Assembly (NCBI GenBank): GCA_023433965.1 | Contig: JAEYTQ010000170.1 | Span: forward strand, 1 to 5,947 | Origin: Pseudomonadota bacterium | GTDB taxonomy: Bacteria; Pseudomonadota; Alphaproteobacteria; Rhizobiales; Xanthobacteraceae | Reading direction: 5' to 3' | DNA length: 5,947 bases | Shown: one piece after another, positions 1 through 5,818 of the stretch | Numbering within the stretch: position 1 is the stretch's first letter | How the letters are laid out: each line of letters opens with the position of its first letter | Made by a program: the position numbers and the translations under genes | Notes under the pieces: generated by a model | What the model was told of the DNA's origin: nothing | The model's input: only the letters and a program-made list of their open reading frames with translations | Database searches by the model: none

Positions 1-207
1 CGCGGCGACCATTTCGGCCGAGCCCTCGACCGCAGTCACGGCGGCTTCCGGCCAGCGCTCCCTGATCAGCTTCGTCACGTTGCCGGCACCCGCCCCGAGG
101 TCGGCGATCTCGCGCGGCGCAAGATCCGGGATCCGCATCAAGAGGTCGACCGCCGGCCGCAGCCGCTGGCCGGAGAATTTCAGATATTGCTGTGGATCCC
201 AGACCAT
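1..207 (-). CDS. tam: Trans-aconitate 2-methyltransferase-like SAM-dependent methyltransferase (5' part only)
   Basis: Reading leftward from an ATG at 207, 69 codons are open to the window edge; the C-terminal part lies outside. The N-terminus (MVWDPQQYLKFSGQRLRPA) resembles the start of E. coli Tam, which carries W-x-P-x-x-Y-L then an R-P-A-V-(D/E)-L-L stretch. Residues 34-45 (IADLGAGAGNVT) are the glycine-rich SAM-binding motif I, and Glu61 after the next strand is the expected ribose-binding acid. Tam methylates trans-aconitate in the cytosol, removing an inhibitor of the citric-acid cycle enzyme aconitase; the family is usually about 250 residues long. A Shine-Dalgarno-like GAGAAGG (complement of 216-222) sits 8 bases before the ATG and supports this start. 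The class I methyltransferase fold is near certain. The substrate assignment rests on N-terminal resemblance only. Confidence 0.85.
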   Translation of the reverse strand, partial: MVWDPQQYLKFSGQRLRPAVDLLMRIPDLAPREIADLGAGAGNVTKLIRERWPEAAVTAVEGSAEMVAA

Positions 208-298
208 CGTTTCAGCCTTCTCGTGCTCTCTTCGTCGCAGCCCTGGTTACCACTGCTCGTCTTGGTCGGGCAAATCGCCCCGGCAGAGACTGGGCAGG

Positions 299-331
299 AG
301 CAGACCGGAAGAAACACGCGGTCTGCTTTTT
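299..331 (+). terminator. Rho-independent terminator in the leader of the oxidase-fold gene
   Basis: A perfect 9-bp stem is formed by AGCAGACCG (299-307) and CGGTCTGCT (319-327), with an 11-base loop (308-318), and it runs directly into five T residues (327-331). The T-run follows the stem only on the + strand; on the other strand the stem is followed by CCTGCCC, so termination is directional. No + strand gene ends upstream. The hairpin lies 51 bases before the ATG at 383, so it is either a leader attenuator of that gene, the 3' end of a short unannotated RNA, or a relic. A competing pairing is possible between AGACC (302-306) and GGTCT (341-345), but it is only 5 bp. Confidence 0.8.
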
Positions 332-382
332 GGGAACATGGGTCTCGTCCCGTCGTTGCTCCCGCTCAAGAAAGGAAAGTTC

Positions 383-814
383 ATGACCAAGACATCGCTC
401 GCCGAGATCGCAAAGGAGATGGCCGGCATCGACATCGCCATTCTCTCGACCCACACCGAGAACGGCGAGATCGCCAACCGTCCGATGAGCAACAACGGCG
501 ACGTCGCCTACGACGGCACGTCGTACTACTTCACCTACGAACAAGCGCGGACGGTATCGGATATCCAGCGAAATCCGAAAGTGGCGCTCGGATTCTCGTC
601 GGAAGCGGGCCTCTTCTCGAAGGGCATCTATGTCGCCGTCGAAGGGACCGCAGAGCTGATCCGGGACAAGGCCGCGTTCCAGCGGCATTGGACCAGCGAT
701 CTGGACAAGTGGTTCGACAAGGGCATCGACACGCCGGGCATCGTCCTGATCAAGGTCAAAGCCAAACGTATCACCTACTGGAAGGGCCGCGAAGAGGGTG
801 AGGTCACCATCTGA
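383..814 (+). CDS. Pyridoxamine 5'-phosphate oxidase-like FMN-binding protein (general stress protein 26 type)
   Basis: A 143-residue cytosolic protein of the split-barrel flavin-binding fold. Typical elements are an N-terminal helix (residues 4-14), the first strand IAILSTHTENGEIANRPMS (18-36), a strand ending YYFTYEQ (48-54), VALGFSS (67-73), VAVEGTAELI (84-93), and a C-terminal IVLIKVKAKRITYWKG (120-135). These match small PPOX-like proteins often called general stress proteins. The family binds FMN or related cofactors, and the true substrate of most members is unknown. The ATG at 383 is chosen because AAAGGAAAG (371-379) gives a Shine-Dalgarno just before it and the family homology begins there. 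The frame is open back to 80, but that upstream stretch is arginine/serine-rich and overlaps tam in antisense. The next gene starts 11 bases after the stop, suggesting co-transcription. A terminator in the leader (299-331) may control expression. Confidence 0.9.
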   Translation: MTKTSLAEIAKEMAGIDIAILSTHTENGEIANRPMSNNGDVAYDGTSYYFTYEQARTVSDIQRNPKVALGFSSEAGLFSKGIYVAVEGTAELIRDKAAFQRHWTSDLDKWFDKGIDTPGIVLIKVKAKRITYWKGREEGEVTI

Positions 815-825
815 TCGGCCCGGCG

Positions 826-1116
826 ATGGTGAGGTGGTTCTTCTGGTTCTTCCGGAGCCGCGAAACAGGCGCCATCACCATCGCGCAGTGGCCGAATCTT
901 CTCCTCTGGATCGTCATCGTCGCCGGCGCCCTGCTCTGGATCTGGCCTTCCGCAGGGAGGGCGAGCATTGCCCTGACGATTGTCTTGAAAGGCGGCCTCA
1001 TCCTCTGGGGGGCTGACGAGATTCTTCGCGGGGTGAATCCCTGGCGACGCTGTCTCGGAGCCGCGGTCGTCGGCTATGAGTTGATCACGCTCTTGCAACA
1101 AGGCGAACTCGCCTAG
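826..1116 (+). CDS. Small hypothetical inner-membrane protein (about three membrane segments)
   Basis: A 96-residue protein with no recognised function. It begins with an aromatic, basic stretch (MVRWFFWFFRSR). Probable membrane segments follow at about residues 24-41, 47-66 (ending WGADEIL) and 77-90. A GVNPWRR loop (69-75) between the second and third segments would put positive charge on the cytosolic side. It lies 11 bases after the oxidase-fold gene and has no clear Shine-Dalgarno of its own, so translational coupling is likely; GTG at 829 is an equally possible start. The coding case rests on clean hydrophobic segments, tight spacing, and a stop codon that interlocks exactly with the convergent AraC gene. 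The resemblance to small membrane proteins of rhizobia is from memory and not verified. Confidence 0.7.
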   Translation: MVRWFFWFFRSRETGAITIAQWPNLLLWIVIVAGALLWIWPSAGRASIALTIVLKGGLILWGADEILRGVNPWRRCLGAAVVGYELITLLQQGELA

Positions 1117-2042
1117 CCTTCCAGGCCTGTTGCTCCCTTCGCATCGCGCCGCCATGCACCAGGGCTAACACCGGCGATCGCGGAGAAGACCCGCGTGAAG
1201 TGGCTTTGGTTGGCAAAACCGGCTGAGATAGCAACCTCGGACAGTGATAGACCGCGCTCACTCATCAGACGCTTGGCGGTTCTCACGCGATGATGCAGAA
1301 GCCAGCGATGCGGCGGCAGGCCGGTCGCAGCGCGAAACGCACGAGAGAAATGGCTGGCGGAGAGGCCGAGCTCCGCAGCGATCGCCTGCAACGGCAACTT
1401 GCCGCCGAGGTCCGCTTCAAGTTTGTCGCATGCGCGCGCGAGCTGCCATGGCGCAAGCGCGCCGCGGGTGGTCTCAGCCTTGGGCTGAAAGCCTCCATAG
1501 GTCTTCGCGACATGAGCAGTGAGCGCCAGCATCATATGATCGATGAAAAGCTGGTTGGCTTCGTCCGGCCGGCGCAATCCATCGCGCAAGCAAACGCCGA
1601 TATGACGGACGGTGGCGTCATCGTGTCCGACGGGGCTGCAGTCGAGCGCATCGATGCGTCTCGCTCCCGATTGATCGGCGAGTCCATCGAGCGCCGGACG
1701 CGGCACGTAGAAATGCAGAGAGTGAAACGGCTTGTCGATCACGTAGCGGGGGTCGGCCTTGAGATCGTATAGATAGGTCGTCCCGGCACGGACATCCGCC
1801 TTCGTGAGGTGACGACCCTGCTCCCAGATCTCGCACTCCGGGTAGTCGCGCAATTTAAGGCTGACGAGATAGGCATCTTCCGCAGCAAACGAGCCGGACA
1901 GACCCAGCACGGGGTCGTCGTGTCGCGTTTCCGTCACTGCGATCTCGGCGTTGCGCAGCGACCGGGTCATCAGCGTGGGCGGCACTTCATCGAGACGGAG
2001 GAATGCTCCGAACCGTTCACCGTACGCACCTGTTCTGGTCAT
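1113..2042 (-). CDS. AraC-family transcriptional regulator, leftward
   Basis: A 309-residue DNA-binding regulator. The C-terminal AraC domain covers about residues 198-300. Its first helix-turn-helix is LPLQAIAAELGLSASHFSRAFRAATG (start 217) and its second is LSLSEVAISAGFANQSHFTRVF (start 265), followed by the conserved GVSPGAWRR. The N-terminal part (about 1-190) has the strand-rich composition of an effector-sensing or dimerisation domain, but I cannot name the effector. The ATG at 2042 is chosen over the longer open frame (to 2189) because GGAGGAGA (complement of 2049-2056) lies 6 bases upstream and the added 49 residues look non-coding. The stop codon overlaps that of the convergent membrane protein gene. 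The gene diverges from the second AraC gene and may control either flank or itself. Confidence 0.93.
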   Translation of the reverse strand: MTRTGAYGERFGAFLRLDEVPPTLMTRSLRNAEIAVTETRHDDPVLGLSGSFAAEDAYLVSLKLRDYPECEIWEQGRHLTKADVRAGTTYLYDLKADPRYVIDKPFHSLHFYVPRPALDGLADQSGARRIDALDCSPVGHDDATVRHIGVCLRDGLRRPDEANQLFIDHMMLALTAHVAKTYGGFQPKAETTRGALAPWQLARACDKLEADLGGKLPLQAIAAELGLSASHFSRAFRAATGLPPHRWLLHHRVRTAKRLMSERGLSLSEVAISAGFANQSHFTRVFSAIAGVSPGAWRRDAKGATGLEG

Positions 2043-2048
2043 CCCATG

Positions 2049-2056
2049 TCTCCTCC
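2049..2056 (-). promoter_or_regulatory. Shine-Dalgarno sequence fixing the start of the leftward AraC gene
   Basis: On the minus strand this reads GGAGGAGA, ending 6 bases before the ATG at 2042. It is one of the strongest ribosome binding sites in the window and argues against the longer open frame that begins at 2189. Confidence 0.8.
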
Positions 2057-2240
2057 GTGACGTCGAGGAGCAGGCCACGGCAACCTGCCATATCCAAGCT
2101 CGTATATCGGTATTGATCCACCGCTGTCCACGATTGACGGCGTCGCACTCTCCCGGGCCCCGCCATTGACGTTGGCGAGAATTCTTCAACTATTTCAGGA
2201 TGATCGGTTCGTCGCTTGACGGAGTGAAGGGCCACCGAAC

Positions 2241-2258
2241 CGTGACGTGGACTTCACG
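2241..2258. promoter_or_regulatory. 18-bp imperfect palindrome, candidate operator
   Basis: CGTGACGTGGACTTCACG is symmetric at 7 of 9 base-pair positions, with perfect outer arms CGTGA and TCACG. It lies about 200 bp upstream of the leftward AraC start and 240 bp upstream of the rightward one. A dimeric regulator could bind here; AraC proteins more often prefer direct repeats, so another protein is possible. Function is inferred from symmetry and position alone. Confidence 0.35.
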
Positions 2259-2379
2259 ACTTTTCAAAAACGCACGCAAGCTGCGCACCCTTGGCGTGTA
2301 CGAAGCAGGTTCAGGCAATGCACGGCAGGATCAGGAAAGACACAGGTCTTCGCGCCACCTAGAACCCCGTAAATCAACG

Positions 2380-2413
2380 GCATCGGACTTCGACGGATCG
2401 CCTTCGCCGATGC
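2380..2413. repeat. 7-bp inverted repeat upstream of the rightward AraC gene
   Basis: GCATCGG (2380-2386) and CCGATGC (2407-2413) are perfect inverted copies separated by 20 bases, about 85 bp before the ATG at 2498. Centre-to-centre distance of the arms is 27 bp. It could be an operator with spaced half-sites or a weak RNA hairpin. There is no T-run after it, so it is not a terminator. Confidence 0.3.
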
Positions 2414-2497
2414 ATCTCTTGAGCAAAGATCACCAGACCGGCCGTTCGGCCCAGTCCTGCGGCGGCTGGCGATGATCAATTTGTCGCGCATCCAGCC

Positions 2498-3442
2498 ATG
2501 AGCAAAGTCGTCTTGCGAGAATCTCCGAACGAAATCCTCGCCGCGTCGCAAATGCGGCGTGACGCGGCAGGTGACCGGCCCGCCGCCGACGTGGAGATGG
2601 CCCGCGTGCTGGGAACGGTGCCTTTCCGCATGGCGCTGGATTCATCTGGCGCCGGGATTGCTCACTGGAAGCACGAGCCGTTGCACGACGTCGTCGCGCC
2701 GATGAGCCACCACGTCATCATGGCTTACAACGGCACGGTGCAGCGCATGGAGCGACGCTCCGGCCAATCCGTTGCGATCGGGACGTTTCGCCCGGGCGTC
2801 CTGATCATCATTCCGGAGGGATCGAGCTCCCGGTGGGACATTCCAAAACCCGTCGACGTCGTACAGCTCTACCTTCCGCAGACAACGCTCGAGCGCGTCG
2901 CGGATGAAGCCGAAGCTGGCGCACCGCGCGAACTCATCGAGCGAACCGCGCATCCCGATCCCGTCACGTCCCGCCTGCTCCTAAGCGCGGCGGACGTGCT
3001 GGAAGGACACGAGGCGCTGGATACACTCTTCCGGCAGCAACTCATGGATTTGCTGGCGACGCGTCTTCTGGCTGCGCATAGCGGCTCGGCAGGCACGATC
3101 GCACCGGCCAGGGGCGGGTTGGCGCCGAAGGCTCTGCTCCGGGCGATCGAGCGGTTGCGCTCCGATAGCGACTCCGACGTCTCGCTCGCAGCGCTAGCCG
3201 CCGAGGCCGACTTGTCGCGCTTTCACTTCTGTCGGGCCTTCAAGGACAGTACCGGGCTTTCTCCGCACGCCTGGCTGCGCCAGCACCGGCTCGAGCAAGC
3301 CATGAACATGCTGCGCGACACCGACGATTCGGTCGTCTCAATCGCCGCTGCCCTTGGCTATTCCTCGCAAACCGCCTTTGCCGCGGCGTTTCGAAAGCTC
3401 ACCGGAGAGCCGCCGAGCGATTGGCGGCGGCGCGCCCGATAG
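2498..3442 (+). CDS. AraC-family transcriptional regulator, rightward
   Basis: A 314-residue regulator, distinct in sequence from the leftward one. The N-terminal sensor part includes a strand-rich segment (about 65-130: HHVIMAYNGTVQRME, TFRPGVLIIIPEGSSSRW) that looks like a cupin-type barrel. The C-terminal AraC domain spans about 208-311, with helix-turn-helix one at about 228-249 (VSLAALAAEADLSRFHFCRAF) and two at about 278-301 (VSIAAALGYSSQTAFAAAFRK), then EPPSDWRRR. The ATG at 2498 is the first start in the frame after a stop at 2420-2422 but has no good Shine-Dalgarno. ATG 2552, GTG 2591 or ATG 2597 are alternatives and would remove up to 33 poorly conserved-looking residues. The gene points into the hydrolase-oxidoreductase cluster and is the obvious candidate for its regulator. 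The effector is unknown. Confidence 0.93.
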   Translation: MSKVVLRESPNEILAASQMRRDAAGDRPAADVEMARVLGTVPFRMALDSSGAGIAHWKHEPLHDVVAPMSHHVIMAYNGTVQRMERRSGQSVAIGTFRPGVLIIIPEGSSSRWDIPKPVDVVQLYLPQTTLERVADEAEAGAPRELIERTAHPDPVTSRLLLSAADVLEGHEALDTLFRQQLMDLLATRLLAAHSGSAGTIAPARGGLAPKALLRAIERLRSDSDSDVSLAALAAEADLSRFHFCRAFKDSTGLSPHAWLRQHRLEQAMNMLRDTDDSVVSIAAALGYSSQTAFAAAFRKLTGEPPSDWRRRAR

Positions 3443-3444
3443 CA

Positions 3445-3476
3445 GCAATCGCGATGCAACCGGGGCAATCGCGCTG
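3445..3476. promoter_or_regulatory. Tandem 12-bp direct repeat, candidate AraC-type operator
   Basis: GCAATCGCGATG (3445-3456) is followed by GCAATCGCGCTG (3465-3476): 11 of 12 bases match, including nine in a row, with a 20-bp period, close to two helical turns. AraC-family activators commonly bind two direct half-sites about 21 bp apart next to the -35 region. The repeat begins 3 bases after the stop of the rightward AraC gene and ends 65 bases before the hydrolase ATG. A good -10 could not be assigned downstream. Binding is inferred. Confidence 0.45.
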
Positions 3477-3530
3477 GGGCACGAGCAAGTTCGGTTCGGT
3501 AGACATTCACGGTGTCCCCACACCTGCAAT

Positions 3531-3535
3531 GGAAG
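3531..3535 (+). promoter_or_regulatory. Shine-Dalgarno sequence fixing the hydrolase start
   Basis: GGAAG lies 6 bases before the ATG at 3542. It supports that start over an in-frame GTG at 3512, which has no comparable upstream site. Confidence 0.6.
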
Positions 3536-3541
3536 CAGCAA

Positions 3542-4531
3542 ATGCCCTTAATCACATCCGTCGGCCGGCTCGCGAGCATCTCCCGGCGAAACATTCTCGC
3601 GACGACGCTTCTGTACACGGCGTCGCTGACCGTCCGCTCCACCTCGGCAATTGGCCACGATGCGAGGAGCGCGACCCGCTCCATCGGCAACAACGACGAT
3701 GCAACCTTCGTCACCACCAGGGACGGCGTCCAGATCTTCTACAAGGACTGGGGACCGAAGTCCGCACAGCCGATCGTCTTCCATCACGGTTGGCCGCTCA
3801 GCGCCGATGACTGGGATGCGCAGATGCTCTTCTTCCTCGGCAAGGGCTTTCGCGTGATCGCCCATGACCGCCGCGGCCACGGCCGCTCGAGCCAAGTCGG
3901 CGACGGGCACGACATGGACCACTATGCGGCCGACGTCGCTGCCCTCGTCCAGCAACTCGATCTTCGCAACGCCATTCATATCGGTCACTCGACAGGCGGC
4001 GGCGAGGCAGCGCGCTACGTCGCGCGTCATGGCCGCGATCGGGTGGCCAAGCTGGTGCTCATCGGCGCCGTGCCACCCCTGATGCTCAAGACAGAGTCCA
4101 ATCCCGGTGGCTTGCCTCTTGAGGTCTTCGACGGCCTGCGCGGGCGGCTCGCTGCCAATAGGCCGCAGTTCTATTTCGAGTTCGCGAGCGGCCCCTTCTA
4201 CGGCTACAATCGTCCGGGCGCCGAGCCTTCGCAGGCGACGATCTGGAACTGGTGGCGTCAAGGCATGATGGGCAGCGCAAAGGCCCATTACGACGGCATC
4301 AAGGCCTTCTCCGAGACCGACTTCAGCGAAGACCTCAAGAGTATCGCTGTGCCGACGCTCGTCCTGCACGGCAGCGACGACCAGATCGTTCCCGTCGCAG
4401 ACTCCGCACCGCTGTCGGCCCGGCTTCTGAAGCACAGCACCCTGAAAATCTACGACCTCCTGCCGCACGGCGTCTGCACGACCCATCCCGACATCGTCAA
4501 CGGCGACCTGCTCAGGTTCGCGACGGCGTAG
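3542..4531 (+). CDS. Alpha/beta hydrolase, cofactor-free haloperoxidase/arylesterase type, probable Tat-exported
   Basis: A 329-residue protein. From about residue 55 ([17 protein letters not shown]) it is a complete enzyme of the non-heme chloroperoxidase/arylesterase group. Visible elements are the oxyanion loop HHGWPLS (81-87), HDRRGHGRS (108-116), the nucleophile elbow GHSTGG with Ser150, the acid in HGSDDQIVP (probably Asp280) and the catalytic His309 in [11 protein letters not shown]. Such enzymes hydrolyse esters and can form peracids that halogenate non-specifically. The physiological substrate here is unknown. Residues 14-36 ([16 protein letters not shown] then VRSTSA) look like a twin-arginine signal with cleavage near 36, so the enzyme is probably periplasmic. 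Many relatives lack such a leader. The core length is normal, about 275 residues. It follows the AraC gene by 99 bp and precedes the oxidoreductase by 48 bp, suggesting an operon. Confidence 0.93.
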   Translation: MPLITSVGRLASISRRNILATTLLYTASLTVRSTSAIGHDARSATRSIGNNDDATFVTTRDGVQIFYKDWGPKSAQPIVFHHGWPLSADDWDAQMLFFLGKGFRVIAHDRRGHGRSSQVGDGHDMDHYAADVAALVQQLDLRNAIHIGHSTGGGEAARYVARHGRDRVAKLVLIGAVPPLMLKTESNPGGLPLEVFDGLRGRLAANRPQFYFEFASGPFYGYNRPGAEPSQATIWNWWRQGMMGSAKAHYDGIKAFSETDFSEDLKSIAVPTLVLHGSDDQIVPVADSAPLSARLLKHSTLKIYDLLPHGVCTTHPDIVNGDLLRFATA

Positions 4532-4579
4532 CCTCGTCTTCATCTCGATCATCGGAATCAACTCAAAGGACCAGCCAAC

Positions 4580-5785
4580 ATGCGCATCGTCATCATCGGC
4601 GCCGGCTTCGCCGGCATGTATGCCGCCCTTTCAGCCGCCCGCCTGCGCGACATCCAGGGCGTTCCGCCCGACCAGCTCGAGATCGCGCTTGTCGCGCCGG
4701 AGCCGACGCTGGTAGTTCGCCCGCGGCTCTACGAACCGAACCCCGAGACCCTGACGGCACCGCTGCAGGACGTTCTCGAGGCGGTCGACGTCGTCTATGT
4801 CAGGGGCCATGCCGAGGCGATCGATACGAAGTCCAGAATCGTCGAGGTCGCTGCCGCGCAGAGCAAGCGGAAGAAGCTATCCTACGACCGGTTGGTGGTC
4901 GCCACCGGTAGCCGGCTGTTTCGCCCGAACGTTCCCGGCCTTGCCGAGCACGGCTTCAGCGTCGACCAACTCGATGATGCGATCGCGCTCGATCGTCACC
5001 TGCACGCGCTGTCGAACCGGCCGGCTTCGCTGGGACGCAATACCGTTGTCGTCGCAGGCGGCGGATTCACCGGCATCGAGGCGGCAACCGAGGTGCCGGC
5101 GCGCTTGCGCAAGATTCTTGGCAAGGACGCCCAGCTGCGCGTGGTGATCGTCGACCGCAACGAAGTGATCGCGCCGGACATGGGCGCAGGTCCCCGCCCT
5201 ATCATCGAGGAGGCGCTGCGCAAACTCGGCATCGAAACCAGGCTCGGTGTCGGCGTAGCCTCGCTCGACAAGTCCGGCGTCAAGCTTTCCAGCGGCGAGC
5301 AGATCGAATGCGAAACGACGATCTGGGCCGCCGGAATGCGCGCGGCTCCGTTGACAGCACAGATCCCGGCTGAACGCGACCAGTTTGGCCGGCTGCTCGT
5401 CGATCGTGATCTTCGCGTCCCATCCGCGACCGGTGTCTTCGCCACCGGCGATGCCGCACGAGCCGCGTGTGACGATGTTGGCAACTACGCGCTGATGTCA
5501 TGCCAGCATGCGACCCGGATGGGCGCCTTCGCCGGCAACAACGCTGCCGCCGAGTTGCTGGGCGTTCCGACCAGATCCTATCACCAGAAAGCCTACGTCA
5601 CCTGCCTCGACCTCGGCGAAGCCGGCGCGCTGTTCACGCGCGGCTGGGAGCGCACGGTCGAGATGGTCGGCGACGTCGCCAAGAAGACCAAGCAGGAGAT
5701 CAACACGGTCTGGATCTATCCGCCCAAAGCCGAACGCGCCGCAGCGCTCGCCTCCGCCGATCCCGAGCGCGTCACGGCGCTCTAG
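4580..5785 (+). CDS. FAD/NAD(P)-dependent oxidoreductase, type II NADH dehydrogenase-like
   Basis: A 401-residue flavoprotein with two Rossmann domains. The FAD-binding GAGFAG is at residues 7-12, the VVATGS stretch at 106-111, the NAD(P)H-binding GGGFTG at 160-165 followed by a long helix (IEAATEVPARLRKIL), and the second FAD contact GVFATGDAA at 285-293. These place it in the pyridine nucleotide-disulfide reductase fold, closest by eye to NDH-2 (Ndh, COG1252), which passes electrons from NADH to quinone. The C-terminus (ending PERVTAL) is short and polar, with no obvious membrane-anchoring amphipathic helix, so a soluble enzyme with another acceptor is possible. AAAGGA (4565-4570) lies 9 bases before the ATG. 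It follows the hydrolase by 48 bp and precedes the next gene by 33 bp, with no terminator between, so co-transcription is likely. Confidence 0.92.
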   Translation: MRIVIIGAGFAGMYAALSAARLRDIQGVPPDQLEIALVAPEPTLVVRPRLYEPNPETLTAPLQDVLEAVDVVYVRGHAEAIDTKSRIVEVAAAQSKRKKLSYDRLVVATGSRLFRPNVPGLAEHGFSVDQLDDAIALDRHLHALSNRPASLGRNTVVVAGGGFTGIEAATEVPARLRKILGKDAQLRVVIVDRNEVIAPDMGAGPRPIIEEALRKLGIETRLGVGVASLDKSGVKLSSGEQIECETTIWAAGMRAAPLTAQIPAERDQFGRLLVDRDLRVPSATGVFATGDAARAACDDVGNYALMSCQHATRMGAFAGNNAAAELLGVPTRSYHQKAYVTCLDLGEAGALFTRGWERTVEMVGDVAKKTKQEINTVWIYPPKAERAAALASADPERVTAL

Positions 5786-5818
5786 CAACTGCCCCCCAAC
5801 CTTGAAAAGGAGACCAAC

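Larger units (their letters stand above)
2043..2497. other. Non-coding region between two divergent AraC genes
   Basis: About 450 bases hold no convincing gene. Open frames on both strands here (for example 2200-2475 and complement 2264-2551) give arginine-rich, low-quality proteins without Shine-Dalgarno support. The region must hold the promoters of both divergent regulators, but no clear -35/-10 pair could be assigned. It does carry two dyad symmetries, listed separately at 2241-2258 and 2380-2413, and a short 5-bp stem (GCAGG 2070-2074, CCTGC 2084-2088) in the presumed leader of the leftward AraC gene. Confidence 0.7.

Noticed and set aside
80..382. In-frame upstream extension of the oxidase-fold gene to an ATG at 80
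   Set aside because: The added 101 residues are Arg/Ser-rich and unlike the family, overlap tam in antisense and include the terminator. The ATG at 383 has a Shine-Dalgarno and starts the homologous region.
2043..2189. N-terminal extension of the leftward AraC gene to 2189
   Set aside because: GGAGGAGA lies 6 bases before the ATG at 2042, and the added residues look like translated leader.
2166..2195. TTGACG followed at about 17 bases by ACTATT as a + strand promoter
   Set aside because: The -10 matches only half of the consensus, and the site would leave a leader of about 300 bases before the rightward AraC gene.
2215..2220. CTTGAC resembling an alphaproteobacterial -35 box
   Set aside because: No acceptable -10 sequence is found 16-18 bases downstream (AACCGT lies there), so a promoter cannot be supported.
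2264..2551. 95-codon minus-strand frame in the AraC intergenic region
   Set aside because: No Shine-Dalgarno, no recognisable domain, and it overlaps the start of the rightward AraC gene.
3548..4561. 337-codon open frame on the minus strand opposite the hydrolase gene
   Set aside because: It mirrors the codon bias of a well-identified + strand enzyme with a full catalytic triad, shows no recognisable domain and has low-complexity Arg/Ala/Val composition.
4252..4911. 219-codon + strand frame bridging the hydrolase and oxidoreductase genes
   Set aside because: It overlaps two well-supported genes in another frame and is an Arg/Pro/Ser-rich product typical of shifted reading in GC-rich DNA.
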